25,029 nt of DNA from DASZBR01 sp033763845 (GTDB lineage Bacteria; Pseudomonadota; Gammaproteobacteria; DASZBR01): contig JANRJR010000051.1 in NCBI GenBank assembly GCA_033763845.1, positions 1-25,029 on the forward strand, read 5' to 3'. Below the pieces are notes generated by a model, which ran no database searches, was not told the DNA's origin, and saw only the letters and a program-made list of their open reading frames with translations. The translations under genes were made by a program, and so were the position numbers. This document shows positions 9,327 through 17,600 of the stretch, piece by piece. Each line of letters begins with the position of its first letter. The stretch's first letter is position 1.

Positions 9327-10645
9327 GAATTTGCCTCGGACGTATTTTCAATCAAAATTGCTCCACCAATTCCACCGCCAACACATAAGCTTGCGATACC
9401 TAATTTAGTATTAGTACGTTTTAAGATATTTAATAAGTGTAATGTAACGCGCGCTCCACTCGCGCCAATCGGGTGACCTGCGGCAATGGCGCCACCATCG
9501 ATATTTAATTTGTTTTGATCCAGTGTTCCGAGTGATTTGCGTAAACCTAATTTTTCAGTGCAATATTTATCGCTTTCCCATGCCTTTAAGCATGCTAAGA
9601 CTTGTGCCGCAAACGCTTCATTAATTTCAACGTAATCAATATCATCAAATAATAAATTTTGCCGCTCTAAAATGGGTGTGATGGCATGTACTGGACCTAA
9701 TCCCATTTGCGCGGGATCTACGCCCGCCCATTGAATATCAAGAATTTTGCCTAATACAGGCAGGTCATATTTTTTAACAGCGGTGGCGCTTGCTAAAATA
9801 ACAAGAGCAGCACCGTCGGTAATTTGCGAACTGTTTCCTGCTGTGACTAATCCAAATTTTTTATCGAAAAAAGGTTTTAATGCGGCTAATTTTTCAACAG
9901 ATGTATCGCGACGTAATCCATCATCTTCCAAATATACATGGCCCATTTCATCATATAGCGCGGTGACTTCTTGCATCCATTGTTGGTCAAAGGCATTTGC
10001 TAATCGGTGATGACTGCGTGCTGCATATTCGTCCATTTCTTGTCGTGAAATATTAAAGCGCGATGCTAAAATTTCAGCGGTTTGTCCCATATTTAATCCG
10101 ACAATAGGATCGGTTAATCCAGATAATAAAGAAATAATAGGCATTAAATAAGACGGACGAAAATGCGAAAGTGTTTTTAATTTATCGCTGATATTTTTAG
10201 CCGCTTGAAAATCAGCAAACCAATTTGTCATTTTGCGATTAAATAATAAGGGCGAGCGACTCATGGCTTCAGTGCCGCCGGCTAAAATTAATTCGGCACG
10301 ACCGGAGCCAATTAATAATGCGCCGCTATCAATGGATTGCAATCCCGATGCGCAATTCCGTTGTACCGTAAATCCGGGCACTTTTTTTCCCGTACCTAAT
10401 CGAAGTCCAATAATGCGTGCAATATTCGCTTCGTTTTCGCTGGGTGACATACAACCGACAATCACTTCATCAAATTCTGCAGCAGAGAATGGTTGGCGTG
10501 CGAGTAAATGTTGGCCTGTGCTCACCGCTAAATCAGATGCGCTGAAGGGTCCAGGTTTTCCGCGCGCTTTTAAAAATGGTGTGCGTGATCCATCCACAAT
10601 ATAAACATCCCGCGCATAAGCGGGTTTCAGTTTACGTTTTGGCAT
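9323..10645 (-). CDS. fadI: FadI-like acetyl-CoA acyltransferase (thiolase)
   Basis: This 440-aa thiolase has all catalytic residues: acyl-accepting Cys98 (in RNCASG), the NEAFAAQ loop, His391 (in GHPIGASG) and Cys421 (in SLCVGGG). It performs the last step of beta-oxidation, cleaving 3-ketoacyl-CoA with CoA. The start at 10645 is preferred over an in-frame codon at 10675: AAGGGA (10653-10658) lies 7 nt upstream, the length then agrees with E. coli FadI (436 aa), and the longer form would overlap the receiver gene by 29 nt. Its stop overlaps the fadJ start by 4 nt; the receiver gene ends one base upstream. Length and the insert around residues 150-180 (the M.P.I..L.GLTDP region) put it nearer FadI than FadA. 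It presumably forms the trifunctional complex with the neighbouring FadJ. Confidence 0.9.
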   Translation of the reverse strand: MPKRKLKPAYARDVYIVDGSRTPFLKARGKPGPFSASDLAVSTGQHLLARQPFSAAEFDEVIVGCMSPSENEANIARIIGLRLGTGKKVPGFTVQRNCASGLQSIDSGALLIGSGRAELILAGGTEAMSRSPLLFNRKMTNWFADFQAAKNISDKLKTLSHFRPSYLMPIISLLSGLTDPIVGLNMGQTAEILASRFNISRQEMDEYAARSHHRLANAFDQQWMQEVTALYDEMGHVYLEDDGLRRDTSVEKLAALKPFFDKKFGLVTAGNSSQITDGAALVILASATAVKKYDLPVLGKILDIQWAGVDPAQMGLGPVHAITPILERQNLLFDDIDYVEINEAFAAQVLACLKAWESDKYCTEKLGLRKSLGTLDQNKLNIDGGAIAAGHPIGASGARVTLHLLNILKRTNTKLGIASLCVGGGIGGAILIENTSEANS

Positions 10646-10646
10646 T

Positions 10647-11057
10647 TCAATTTCCCTTTGGAGCGGCAGTGTCACGTAAGGCGCGTTTTAGCACCAGTAA
10701 CAATAAATCCTTATCGATAGGCTTATATAAGAAGTCATAAACGCCCGCGATCATCGCGGCACCAACATCTTTTCGTTCGGCGTGGCTGGTTAACATAATA
10801 ATAGGTATGTGTCGAAGTTCAGGACGAAGGTAAATTTTATGTAATAAATCCAGTCCTGTCATGCTGGGCATCATGCGGTCTAGGATAACGGCGGAGAAGC
10901 GGCTTGGATCTTCATTTAATAAATCAAACGCGAACACGGCTTCATGAGTAGAGGCAACAGAGAAGTTTGCATCATTCAATAACGTCGATAGCACTTTGAC
11001 CACAACGGGGTCATCATCGACAACCAGAATTTCATGGGATTTCGATGTTTTAGTCAT
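10647..11057 (-). CDS. Stand-alone response-regulator receiver protein (CheY/PilH-like)
   Basis: This 136-aa protein consists of one receiver domain with no output domain. The acidic pocket D14-D16, phospho-acceptor D60 (in ILDRMMP), T90 and K112 (in YKPID) are all present, so it should be phosphorylated by a histidine kinase or small phosphodonors. No kinase gene lies in the window. Its ATG overlaps the end of ubiB by 8 nt and its stop is one base from fadI, so it is transcribed with ubiquinone and beta-oxidation genes, an unexpected position for an orphan regulator. It could act by protein contact or as a phosphate sink; its partner cannot be read from the sequence. Confidence 0.9.
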   Translation of the reverse strand: MTKTSKSHEILVVDDDPVVVKVLSTLLNDANFSVASTHEAVFAFDLLNEDPSRFSAVILDRMMPSMTGLDLLHKIYLRPELRHIPIIMLTSHAERKDVGAAMIAGVYDFLYKPIDKDLLLLVLKRALRDTAAPKGN

Positions 11058-12402
11058 TGAGAATGGAATCCTTCCTTTTTTTCAATTGGGCCATTATACC
11101 ATACATCAGCTGTGGCCAATCTTCTTTCAGTTTGCGAAAGAAGGCGCGAGGGCTGATTTGTTCTTTCACCCATTTTTCTAGGAAAGGCTTTGCGGTCGCC
11201 CATAAATCCAGTTCGGGGTAAATTTGTCTGGCCAAACCCTCAACACTTAACAGGGTTTTTTGAAGAAGCAACAATTGGGGCTGAATATGAATATTAAATT
11301 TTGCGGCCATTTGGAATAAGCTGAATAGTAATTGGCCAAATGATATTTCGCCGAGTGGTTTTTCAAAGATCGGTTCACATGCTGTTCTTATGGCCGTTTC
11401 TAATTGATCAATCCGCGTATTTTTAGGCGCCCAACCGGATTCAATATGCAGAATGGCTACGCGTTTGTAGTCGCGTTTAAAAAAAGCCAAGAAATTTTCA
11501 GCGATATAACGTTGGTCGCGAGGACTTAAACTTCCCATAATGCCAAAATCAACGACAATATATTGAGGCGTATGGCCATTTTCTTTGGAAACAAAAATGT
11601 TTCCCGGATGCATATCTGCGTGGAAGAAATTATGCTCAAACACTTGTGTAAAAAATATATCGATGCCGCGCTCAGCTAATTTTTTTAGATCAATGTGGTG
11701 TTTCTTTAAAGTATCAATATCACGGATGGGAATACCATGAATACGCTCCATGACAATGACATTTTTACGCGTGTAATCCCAAAATATTTCAGGCACATGT
11801 AATTTATCTGAGCCAATAAAATTTCGGCGAAGTTGCGACGCATTAGCGGCTTCACGCATAAAATCGAGCTCGCCCAAAATGGATTCTTCAAATTCAGCTA
11901 CCATTTCGATAGGTTTGAATTGTTTTAATCGTTTAATTTTGTTGGCCAGTTTTGCGATGGAATACATTAATGCAATATCACGTTTAATATATTTGGCAAT
12001 ATTAGGGCGTAAAAGTTTAACAACAACGGATTTATTATTGTTTAAAACAGCGCCGTGCACTTGTGCTATAGATGCAGACGCAAGTGGTGATGCTTCAAAC
12101 GATTTGAAAATTTGTTCCAGCGGCGCATGGTAAATTTTTTCCAGTTTTTGGCGAGCTTCGTCGTTTGAGAAAGCCGGTACTTGATCTTGTAATTTAATTA
12201 ATTCATCAATAACGGGTTTGGGTAAAACATCTTGGCGTGTAGAAAGCGCTTGGCCAAATTTTACAAAGACAGGTCCTAATTCTTCGAGCGTGATTCGCAT
12301 CGCACTTCCGCGTGTATAATATTTTTTATGTCGAAGGCGAATAAACGAGTATCGTTTTTTAATAATCCAAAAAATATGTAACAAGCGGAAAAATTGTTTC
12401 AT
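11050..12402 (-). CDS. ubiB: UbiB-family atypical kinase/ATPase for ubiquinone synthesis, without C-terminal anchor
   Basis: This 450-aa ADCK/UbiB protein shows the family marks: KFGQ (48-51), the Ala-rich loop in place of the P-loop (ASASIA, 108-113), Lys129, the ExD motif (E178, D180), HADMHPGN (261-268) and DFG (285-287). UbiB is an unorthodox ATPase that supports late ubiquinone synthesis at the membrane, probably by extracting lipid intermediates for the soluble enzymes. E. coli UbiB has about 546 residues and ends in two membrane helices. This protein stops in a charged stretch (KKRKDSILND) soon after the conserved LDLWATAKPF region, and no membrane helix is present. The ATG overlaps the ubiJ stop (ATGA), and the stop overlaps the receiver start by 8 nt, so the truncation is built into the operon. 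Confidence 0.92.
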   Translation of the reverse strand: MKQFFRLLHIFWIIKKRYSFIRLRHKKYYTRGSAMRITLEELGPVFVKFGQALSTRQDVLPKPVIDELIKLQDQVPAFSNDEARQKLEKIYHAPLEQIFKSFEASPLASASIAQVHGAVLNNNKSVVVKLLRPNIAKYIKRDIALMYSIAKLANKIKRLKQFKPIEMVAEFEESILGELDFMREAANASQLRRNFIGSDKLHVPEIFWDYTRKNVIVMERIHGIPIRDIDTLKKHHIDLKKLAERGIDIFFTQVFEHNFFHADMHPGNIFVSKENGHTPQYIVVDFGIMGSLSPRDQRYIAENFLAFFKRDYKRVAILHIESGWAPKNTRIDQLETAIRTACEPIFEKPLGEISFGQLLFSLFQMAAKFNIHIQPQLLLLQKTLLSVEGLARQIYPELDLWATAKPFLEKWVKEQISPRAFFRKLKEDWPQLMYGIMAQLKKRKDSILND

Positions 12403-12935
12403 GAGGATTTCTTTTCCAATAAAGCTATTCTTGCCGCTAACCTTTCAGTATCGAGGTGCAGCTTATCTACTTGAGTATAAAAATTTTCTATTTCGTCGCG
12501 CGTGGGTAAATAATCTGTTTCTTCTTGAAGATATTCAGATAGATTTCGTCCAAAAGTTTTTCGAAAGTCTTTTTGGGTTTGATTAGCGCCGCGGAAAAAA
12601 TTGCCTAGGGTATTTGCAAGCGGATCGCCTATGATTTTAGATAAGCTTTCTTCCCAATCTGGATCAATCTCAGACATAATATTTTTAAAGTCTTGTAGAA
12701 ATACTAAATCACCCGTCACCTCAATATCTTTGTGTGTTATTACTCGAATACTGACCGTCGGAGCATTTTCGCTTTCGTGAGAAATACGTAAATGCGTGTT
12801 TTCTATAGTGAGATATAATGTCAGGGCGACAGGAAGTATTTCCAGCTCGATAATTTTGCCGTTATATTGTTGAAGTTTTGCAGATTTTTCCGGATCGCGA
12901 TCAAGAGCGTAATTTATTAAAGAAGATAAAATCAT
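12399..12935 (-). CDS. ubiJ: UbiJ, SCP2-domain ubiquinone biosynthesis factor
   Basis: This 178-aa protein sits between ubiE and ubiB, the classical ubiEJB order. It has an SCP2-like lipid-binding N-terminal domain (about 1-110, including the EVTGDLVFLQDF strand-helix) and a C-terminal helical, coiled-coil-like tail (about 145-178) like E. coli UbiJ (201 aa). UbiJ with UbiK organises the soluble Ubi complex and binds the lipid intermediates. I chose the ATG at 12935: an AGAGGAG site (12948-12954) lies 12 nt upstream and the ubiE stop is one base away (TAA-T-ATG). A longer in-frame start at 12968 would overlap ubiE by 32 nt. Sequence conservation is low, as usual in this family; the call rests mostly on context and domain layout. 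Confidence 0.85.
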   Translation of the reverse strand: MILSSLINYALDRDPEKSAKLQQYNGKIIELEILPVALTLYLTIENTHLRISHESENAPTVSIRVITHKDIEVTGDLVFLQDFKNIMSEIDPDWEESLSKIIGDPLANTLGNFFRGANQTQKDFRKTFGRNLSEYLQEETDYLPTRDEIENFYTQVDKLHLDTERLAARIALLEKKSS

Positions 12936-12936
12936 A

Positions 12937-13692
12937 TTAAATTTTAACTCCTCTGTGTAAACACACAATTCCGCCGGTTAAATTAAAGTATTCACAGTTT
13001 TCAAAACCTGCTTCTAAGATCATATTTTTTAAACTTTCTTGATCAGGGTGTTTGCGAATAGACTCGACTAAATATTGATAACTGTCTTTTGAACCCGTGA
13101 TTAATTCGCCTAATTTAGGGACCACATGAAAAGAATATTGATCATATAATTTTTCTATGAGAGGCAAGACAGGTTTTGAAAATTCTAAGACTAATAATAT
13201 TCCGCCGGGTTTTAATGTTTCATACATAGATTTTAATGCTTTTTCTTTGTCTGTAACGTTGCGTAATCCAAAGCTAATACTGACACAATCAAAATAATTT
13301 TTTTTAAAGGGTAATTTTTCAGCGTTAGCCTGAACATAATGAATGTTATCCGTAAAGCCCAAGTCGATTAATTTATTACGTCCCATGTGCAACATGCTGT
13401 CGTTGATATCTGCTAAGTAAACAGCGCCGGTGTTGCCGACTTTTTTAGAAAAGCCTTGGGTGAGATCACCAGTACCGCCGGCGATATCAAGAACATTATG
13501 ACCTTTGTGCACAAGACTTTTATTTAGCGTGTAATTTTTCCATAAACGATGTAGACCAAATGACATTAAATCATTCATAAGGTCATATCGGCTGGCGACG
13601 GTGTGGAAGACATCCGCAACGCGTTGTGCTTTTTCTTGCGCAGGGATTTCTTGGAAACCGAAATGAGTGATGGAATCTTCAGGGTTTTTCAT
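12937..13692 (-). CDS. ubiE: UbiE, demethylmenaquinone/2-polyprenyl-benzoquinol C-methyltransferase
   Basis: This 251-aa protein has exactly the family length. It is a class I SAM methyltransferase with the glycine motif DIAGGTGDL (69-77), the preceding UbiE signature YDLMNDLMSFGLHRLW (about 36-51) and the SISFGLRNV motif (about 136-144). It performs the C-methylation step of ubiquinone, and of menaquinone where that is made. It is the first gene of the minus-strand run. No Shine-Dalgarno site precedes the ATG (the bases before it are TTACCCC), so initiation may be weak or use a very short leader. The upstream spacer is only 90 nt and is shared with the divergent promoter at 13725. Confidence 0.94.
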   Translation of the reverse strand: MKNPEDSITHFGFQEIPAQEKAQRVADVFHTVASRYDLMNDLMSFGLHRLWKNYTLNKSLVHKGHNVLDIAGGTGDLTQGFSKKVGNTGAVYLADINDSMLHMGRNKLIDLGFTDNIHYVQANAEKLPFKKNYFDCVSISFGLRNVTDKEKALKSMYETLKPGGILLVLEFSKPVLPLIEKLYDQYSFHVVPKLGELITGSKDSYQYLVESIRKHPDQESLKNMILEAGFENCEYFNLTGGIVCLHRGVKI

Positions 13693-13724
13693 GGGGTAAA
13701 GTGTAAGGGTATGTTATATTCTTA

Positions 13725-13753
13725 TCAACAAATTTAGGGGATTTTGTTATAAT
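13725..13753 (+). promoter_or_regulatory. Sigma70-type promoter of the 226-aa gene
   Basis: A perfect TATAAT (13748-13753) is preceded 17 nt upstream by TCAACA (13725-13730, 4 of 6 with TTGACA). Transcription would start near 13760, about 23 nt before the ATG, with the G-rich GGGGGGAG ribosome site in between. On the other strand the same spacer should hold the ubiE promoter, but I see only a TATAAC-like -10 (13713-13718, reverse) without a good -35. Confidence 0.55.
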
Positions 13754-13782
13754 TCATGTCTTGTTGAAATTGGGGGGAGCGT

Positions 13783-14463
13783 ATGTCGAACGAATTAACT
13801 AAAGAAAAGAAGCGAAAAAAATCTGAAGAAGAGGTTTTGCATAATCCGTTTCCAACTGGAGTCCAAGAAATTACTGTTCCTTTGTATAACGGGGTGTTAG
13901 AGGAAGAAGGGCGGCGCGTAGTTGATTTATCTGGCGAAAATCCAGCCGACAGAGTTGAATTGCCAAATGTTGTTAGCGGTGAAGGGCACCCCGAAGGACG
14001 GCATAAAGACTCAGATTATGTGGGTGCTTTAACTCCTGTTCCATTATCTCCATCTGTACGTGCAAGCAGCTGGGGAACTTCTTCTACTTCTACCTCGTGT
14101 TCTTCATCTTCAGAAAAGCAGCCTAGTTTAGAAGAAGAACAGTGTCGTTCTTTACGAGCCAGCAGTTTCGGGTTAGGTATGTTCCGTCCTCACACAGCTT
14201 GCGGAGCTGCACTCAAAACCGGAAAACTTAATGAAGTAAATCCCGTTCGTGATTATGCATGGTCAGCTATTTTTGCTTTAGCAGGGCTCTCTTGTATTAT
14301 CGCAGGTGGGGCACACGGTAATGTTTTCTTAATCATTGGAGGTGTTTTACTGATTGCTCTTTCTTCGGCTTTGGCTGTTCGTGCTGATCAATCAAATTCA
14401 AATGATAAGCAGGATTCCAACAGTGGCATATCGTATTTCCCACAAACATCCGTTATCTGCTAA
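13783..14463 (+). CDS. Unknown 226-aa protein, Ser-rich with two C-terminal membrane helices
   Basis: I do not recognise this protein. It has a highly charged N-terminus (KEKKRKKSEEE, 7-17), an unstructured middle with a Ser/Thr tract (about 92-112) and two copies of an RASSxG motif (93-98 and 125-130), then two hydrophobic helices (about 158-175 and 180-198) separated by a short turn, and a polar tail rich in Ser/Asn/Asp. This hairpin topology leaves both ends on the same side of the membrane. A GGGGGGAG ribosome site lies 3-4 nt before the ATG. It has its own promoter and a likely terminator that overlaps its last codons, so it is a single-gene unit. The composition resembles host-membrane-targeted effectors of intracellular bacteria, but that is inference. 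Confidence 0.75.
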   Translation: MSNELTKEKKRKKSEEEVLHNPFPTGVQEITVPLYNGVLEEEGRRVVDLSGENPADRVELPNVVSGEGHPEGRHKDSDYVGALTPVPLSPSVRASSWGTSSTSTSCSSSSEKQPSLEEEQCRSLRASSFGLGMFRPHTACGAALKTGKLNEVNPVRDYAWSAIFALAGLSCIIAGGAHGNVFLIIGGVLLIALSSALAVRADQSNSNDKQDSNSGISYFPQTSVIC

Positions 14464-14472
14464 CGTTTTTTT
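14451..14472 (+). terminator. Rho-independent terminator overlapping the end of the 226-aa gene
   Basis: CGTTA (14451-14455) pairs with TAACG (14461-14465) across a 5-nt loop and is followed directly by seven T (14466-14472). The stem is short (5 bp) and contains the stop codon. The next base is G1 of the tRNA-like sequence, so the tRNA has no promoter space of its own. Confidence 0.45.
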
Positions 14473-14539
14473 GGGGTCGTAGCTCAGCTGGGAGAGCGCA
14501 ACGTTGAGGTCGGGGGTTCGATCCTCCTCGGCTCCACCA
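14473..14539 (+). tRNA. tRNA-Ala-like gene lacking the anticodon arm (67 nt; probable pseudogene)
   Basis: All arms except one are intact. The acceptor GGGGTCG (14473-14479) pairs with CGGCTCC (14529-14535) and includes a G3:U70 pair, the hallmark of alanine tRNAs. The D arm is GCTC/GAGC with loop AGCTGGGA. The T arm is GGGGG/CTCCT (two G-U pairs) with loop TTCGATC. The variable loop is AGGTC, and discriminator A plus CCA (14537-14539) are encoded. Where a 17-nt anticodon stem-loop belongs there are only 8 nt, CAACGTTG (14499-14506), a perfect palindrome. This fits a 9-nt deletion inside a parental CAACG-loop-CGTTG arm. It cannot decode. It follows the T-run of the previous terminator without a gap, so transcription is doubtful. 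Confidence 0.8.
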
Positions 14540-14556
14540 AGCGGTAATGACAGCAT

Positions 14557-14594
14557 AAATTAAATCCATTAGACTCTCGGGCTATATTTAATTT
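14557..14594 (+). repeat. Perfect 9-bp inverted repeat upstream of vgrG
   Basis: AAATTAAAT (14557-14565) and ATTTAATTT (14586-14594) are exact reverse complements separated by 20 nt, in the 75-nt spacer between the tRNA-like gene and vgrG. The spacing of about three helical turns centre to centre would suit a dimeric repressor, but the repeat is pure A/T and may be chance in this base composition. No clear promoter or Shine-Dalgarno site is visible in the spacer. Confidence 0.3.
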
Positions 14595-14614
14595 TACTTT
14601 GAGTAATAATAAAA

Positions 14615-17600
14615 ATGCTTGAGAAGTTTGATCATAATTTTTGTTTTCTTTCTATTGGCTCGTATTCTCACGAGTATTTTTCTGTTTTGGGTTTTACTAC
14701 CTTCCAGTTTACGCTGAGTCAGAACTATAAAGTAACAGTAACATTTAGAGTCAATCAGCCTGTTTCATTGAGCAAGTGTCTTCACCAACCCGTGAGATTA
14801 TCGTGGCATCAGCAATTTTTACATGGAATTGTCACTCATGCAGAAGATGGACAAGTTGTTTTTGAGTCGCCGTTGTATTCTTTAAGTCAAACTAAACATT
14901 CAAGAATCTATGCCGACAAAAACTTTCCGGAATTAATCCAGGCGGTATTAAGTGACTATAGCTGGCAAATAAAAAAGGATTTCGATTTTTTATTGAAAGT
15001 TCAATATCCCGTTTCAAAATACACAGCGCAATATCAAGAAACCCATTTAGAGTTTATCCAGCGCCAATGTTCTCGATGGGGAATAAATTTTTGCTTTATC
15101 CAACATGAAGCAAAAGCCATATTAACTTTTTTTGATGAGAATAATGTAATAAATGAAAGATTTTCTGAAGCAGAATTAAATTGGCTTGGTTTAAGTCAGT
15201 ATCAAATCCATCGAAAACTATTGCCCAAAAAAGTTAATATAAACGACTATAACCCCGATACACCCGAACTGGATTTATCCATGGAAATCGAATCAAAAAG
15301 CGTGGGTAGTCAAACAGACAATAGGCTCTATGAATTTTATCAAACGCGTGAATTGGGCAAAATAATACTCAAAAGACGTTTGGAATATTATGACTGTCTT
15401 CGAGAATATATTTTTCTTCAAACGGATTATCTCAATTTACAGCTGGGTCAAAAAATTTTACTCCAGAATAATTATTTTTATATTACTGAGTTAAATTTTA
15501 AAATAGATATTTTGGGGAGTTCGCATCATGCGAATGCTACCTTAATAGGCATAAATAAAAATTATCGTCCAGCATTGCCCATATTATTTCGTATGCCGTA
15601 TGTTACTGCACATGTGATTAGCGAACATGTAGATGAAGCAGGGCGATATTATATTTCGCCTGATTATGATGAAAATTATACGCAAAATACCTATCCTGTA
15701 AGATTGGCTCAGCCCTGTGCGGGAAACAATATTGGGTTTCATTTTCCGTTGGTAAAGCATTCGCAAGTAGTTATAACACATATTAATGGAGATCCAGATA
15801 GGCCTGTGATATTGGGCGTGATGCCCAGTGAAATAAAGCCACATCCCGTTACGGGTGCCAACAATTCGCAACATGTTTTGCGTACTCCACACGATAATCA
15901 ATGGTTGATGGATGACAGCGAAAATACAAATAACATGCAGTTTACAACCCAAAATAATAAAGCCGAATTAAATTTACGCTCTGACATCATGGAAGTTAAA
16001 ACTATGGGTCATATATTATTCGAAGCAAAGGAATTATTTCAAACTGTTCAAGACAATTATTTTCACGCTTCGCATGAAAGTTATATGGTCAATATTGGCA
16101 AGAATTATACCGTCGTGACAGAAAAGGGTGATATTGCTGTATCCAGTGGTAAAAATTTTGAGTTATCTGCAAGACAGGTTGAATTTGTTTCAGATAAAAA
16201 TCTAAATATCCAAAGTAAAAATATCCAATGGCGGTGTGACAATATAACTTTTCAATCATCTAAGATCCTTCTTTCAGCAAAAAATATAATGGTTTTAAAG
16301 TCTAGCCAGTTAAATATTAATAGCATGGCGAAAATTATTCTTACGGTGGGGTCTTCCAGTTTGCGGATAAGCAGAGATGGTATTACGTTTAATTCGCCGT
16401 TTGTAAAATTTAATACGCCGAGTTTTATTTCATCCCCCCCGCAGTTGGCTGCATCAAATGGTGAATCAGCAAATGCGCTATTTAAAAACAGCCAACTTAT
16501 GCTCCAGTATAAAAATCTCGAGGAGCGGTTCTCGAGTTATATGATCAAAAATAAGCATAATATTATTTGGTCAGGTAGTGTTCGAGAGAAGAATAATTTT
16601 AACAATCTTGAGTTTTCTGAACCAGTAGAAATTCATCATGCTGATTTACCTGTGATTGGCGTCGAAGGTAAAGCGCAAAAGCCTAGTAATATTGCTCATT
16701 TTCAGCCGCAACAAAAAAAGCTGCATGAAATTACTCTGCTGAGCAAACCAAAATATAAAGTCATTTCACAGAGTAGGGGACTTTTTCAATGTGAATTGTT
16801 GTCAGAAGAGGAGTTAAATTACTTTAAAAATCAAACCAATAATAAAATTATTATTTTTGTTCACGGGTACAATGTCCCTGCGGGCCATTTTGGGAAATAC
16901 AGCTATCTCCGTACACCCGAAGAAGGATTTACAGATGACAGTGTAAATGGTTCGGGTGCGCCGAATTGGTTAATGCACATGGAATATAATCTAAATTGCG
17001 CTATTCAAAACACGTACCTTGAATTTCCTTGGGATAAAAAAGCATTAGATTACAGGCGTATTTTAGGTATTCATTGGCCGGGGTATAAAAAAATCTATGA
17101 TATCCCGTGGTCGAATAATTTAAATTTTTCAGGTATGGAATTTAACGCGCTCGCGTCAGGTTATGCTTTATCACCGTTGATAAAACAATTACATAGAGCA
17201 GGCATTGAAATTACCCTGATTGCACACAGTTTGGGTAACTTGGTTGCCGTTCAGCTAATGGATTTATTGGGACGCGAACATCAGACTTTTATTGACCACG
17301 TGTTTTTATGGCAAGCCGCCATTGCCAAAACGGCATTATCTCCCTGTCCAATTGATTCGCTTGAACAAAAGCAAAAGGCGGTTAAGCAGTCTATGGTAGG
17401 GAGTGTAATGGCCGTGGGAGCGCCGCCGTTAATTTTGTATGAATATTATGGTGAATTCTTACGTCAAAAGGCAGCACAATTTAAAAATATTCCGCCGTGG
17501 GCGTTATACGAAAAAGATCCGTTTGCATATTTTCCGTATGCACACTATGCGGCAAAAAAATTACATGTGTTGTTTAGTGAGAATGACGATGTATTGAAGT

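Noticed and set aside
9323..10675. 450-aa version of the thiolase starting at 10675
   Set aside because: It would overlap the receiver gene by 29 nt and has no better ribosome site; the ATG at 10645 has AAGGGA at 7 nt and gives the family length.
11050..11057. Frameshift as the cause of the short UbiB
   Set aside because: No hydrophobic helices resembling the UbiB tail appear in any frame after the stop; the receiver gene begins at once, so this is a true shorter form in this assembly.
14473..14539. tRNA with intron or other tRNA identity
   Set aside because: The element is shorter, not longer, than a normal tRNA, and the G3:U70 acceptor stem is specific to alanine.
15584..15952. Minus-strand frame of 122 codons inside vgrG
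   Set aside because: It lies wholly inside the OB-fold coding region of VgrG; no ribosome site and odd composition. The other frames lying inside real genes were dismissed in the same way.
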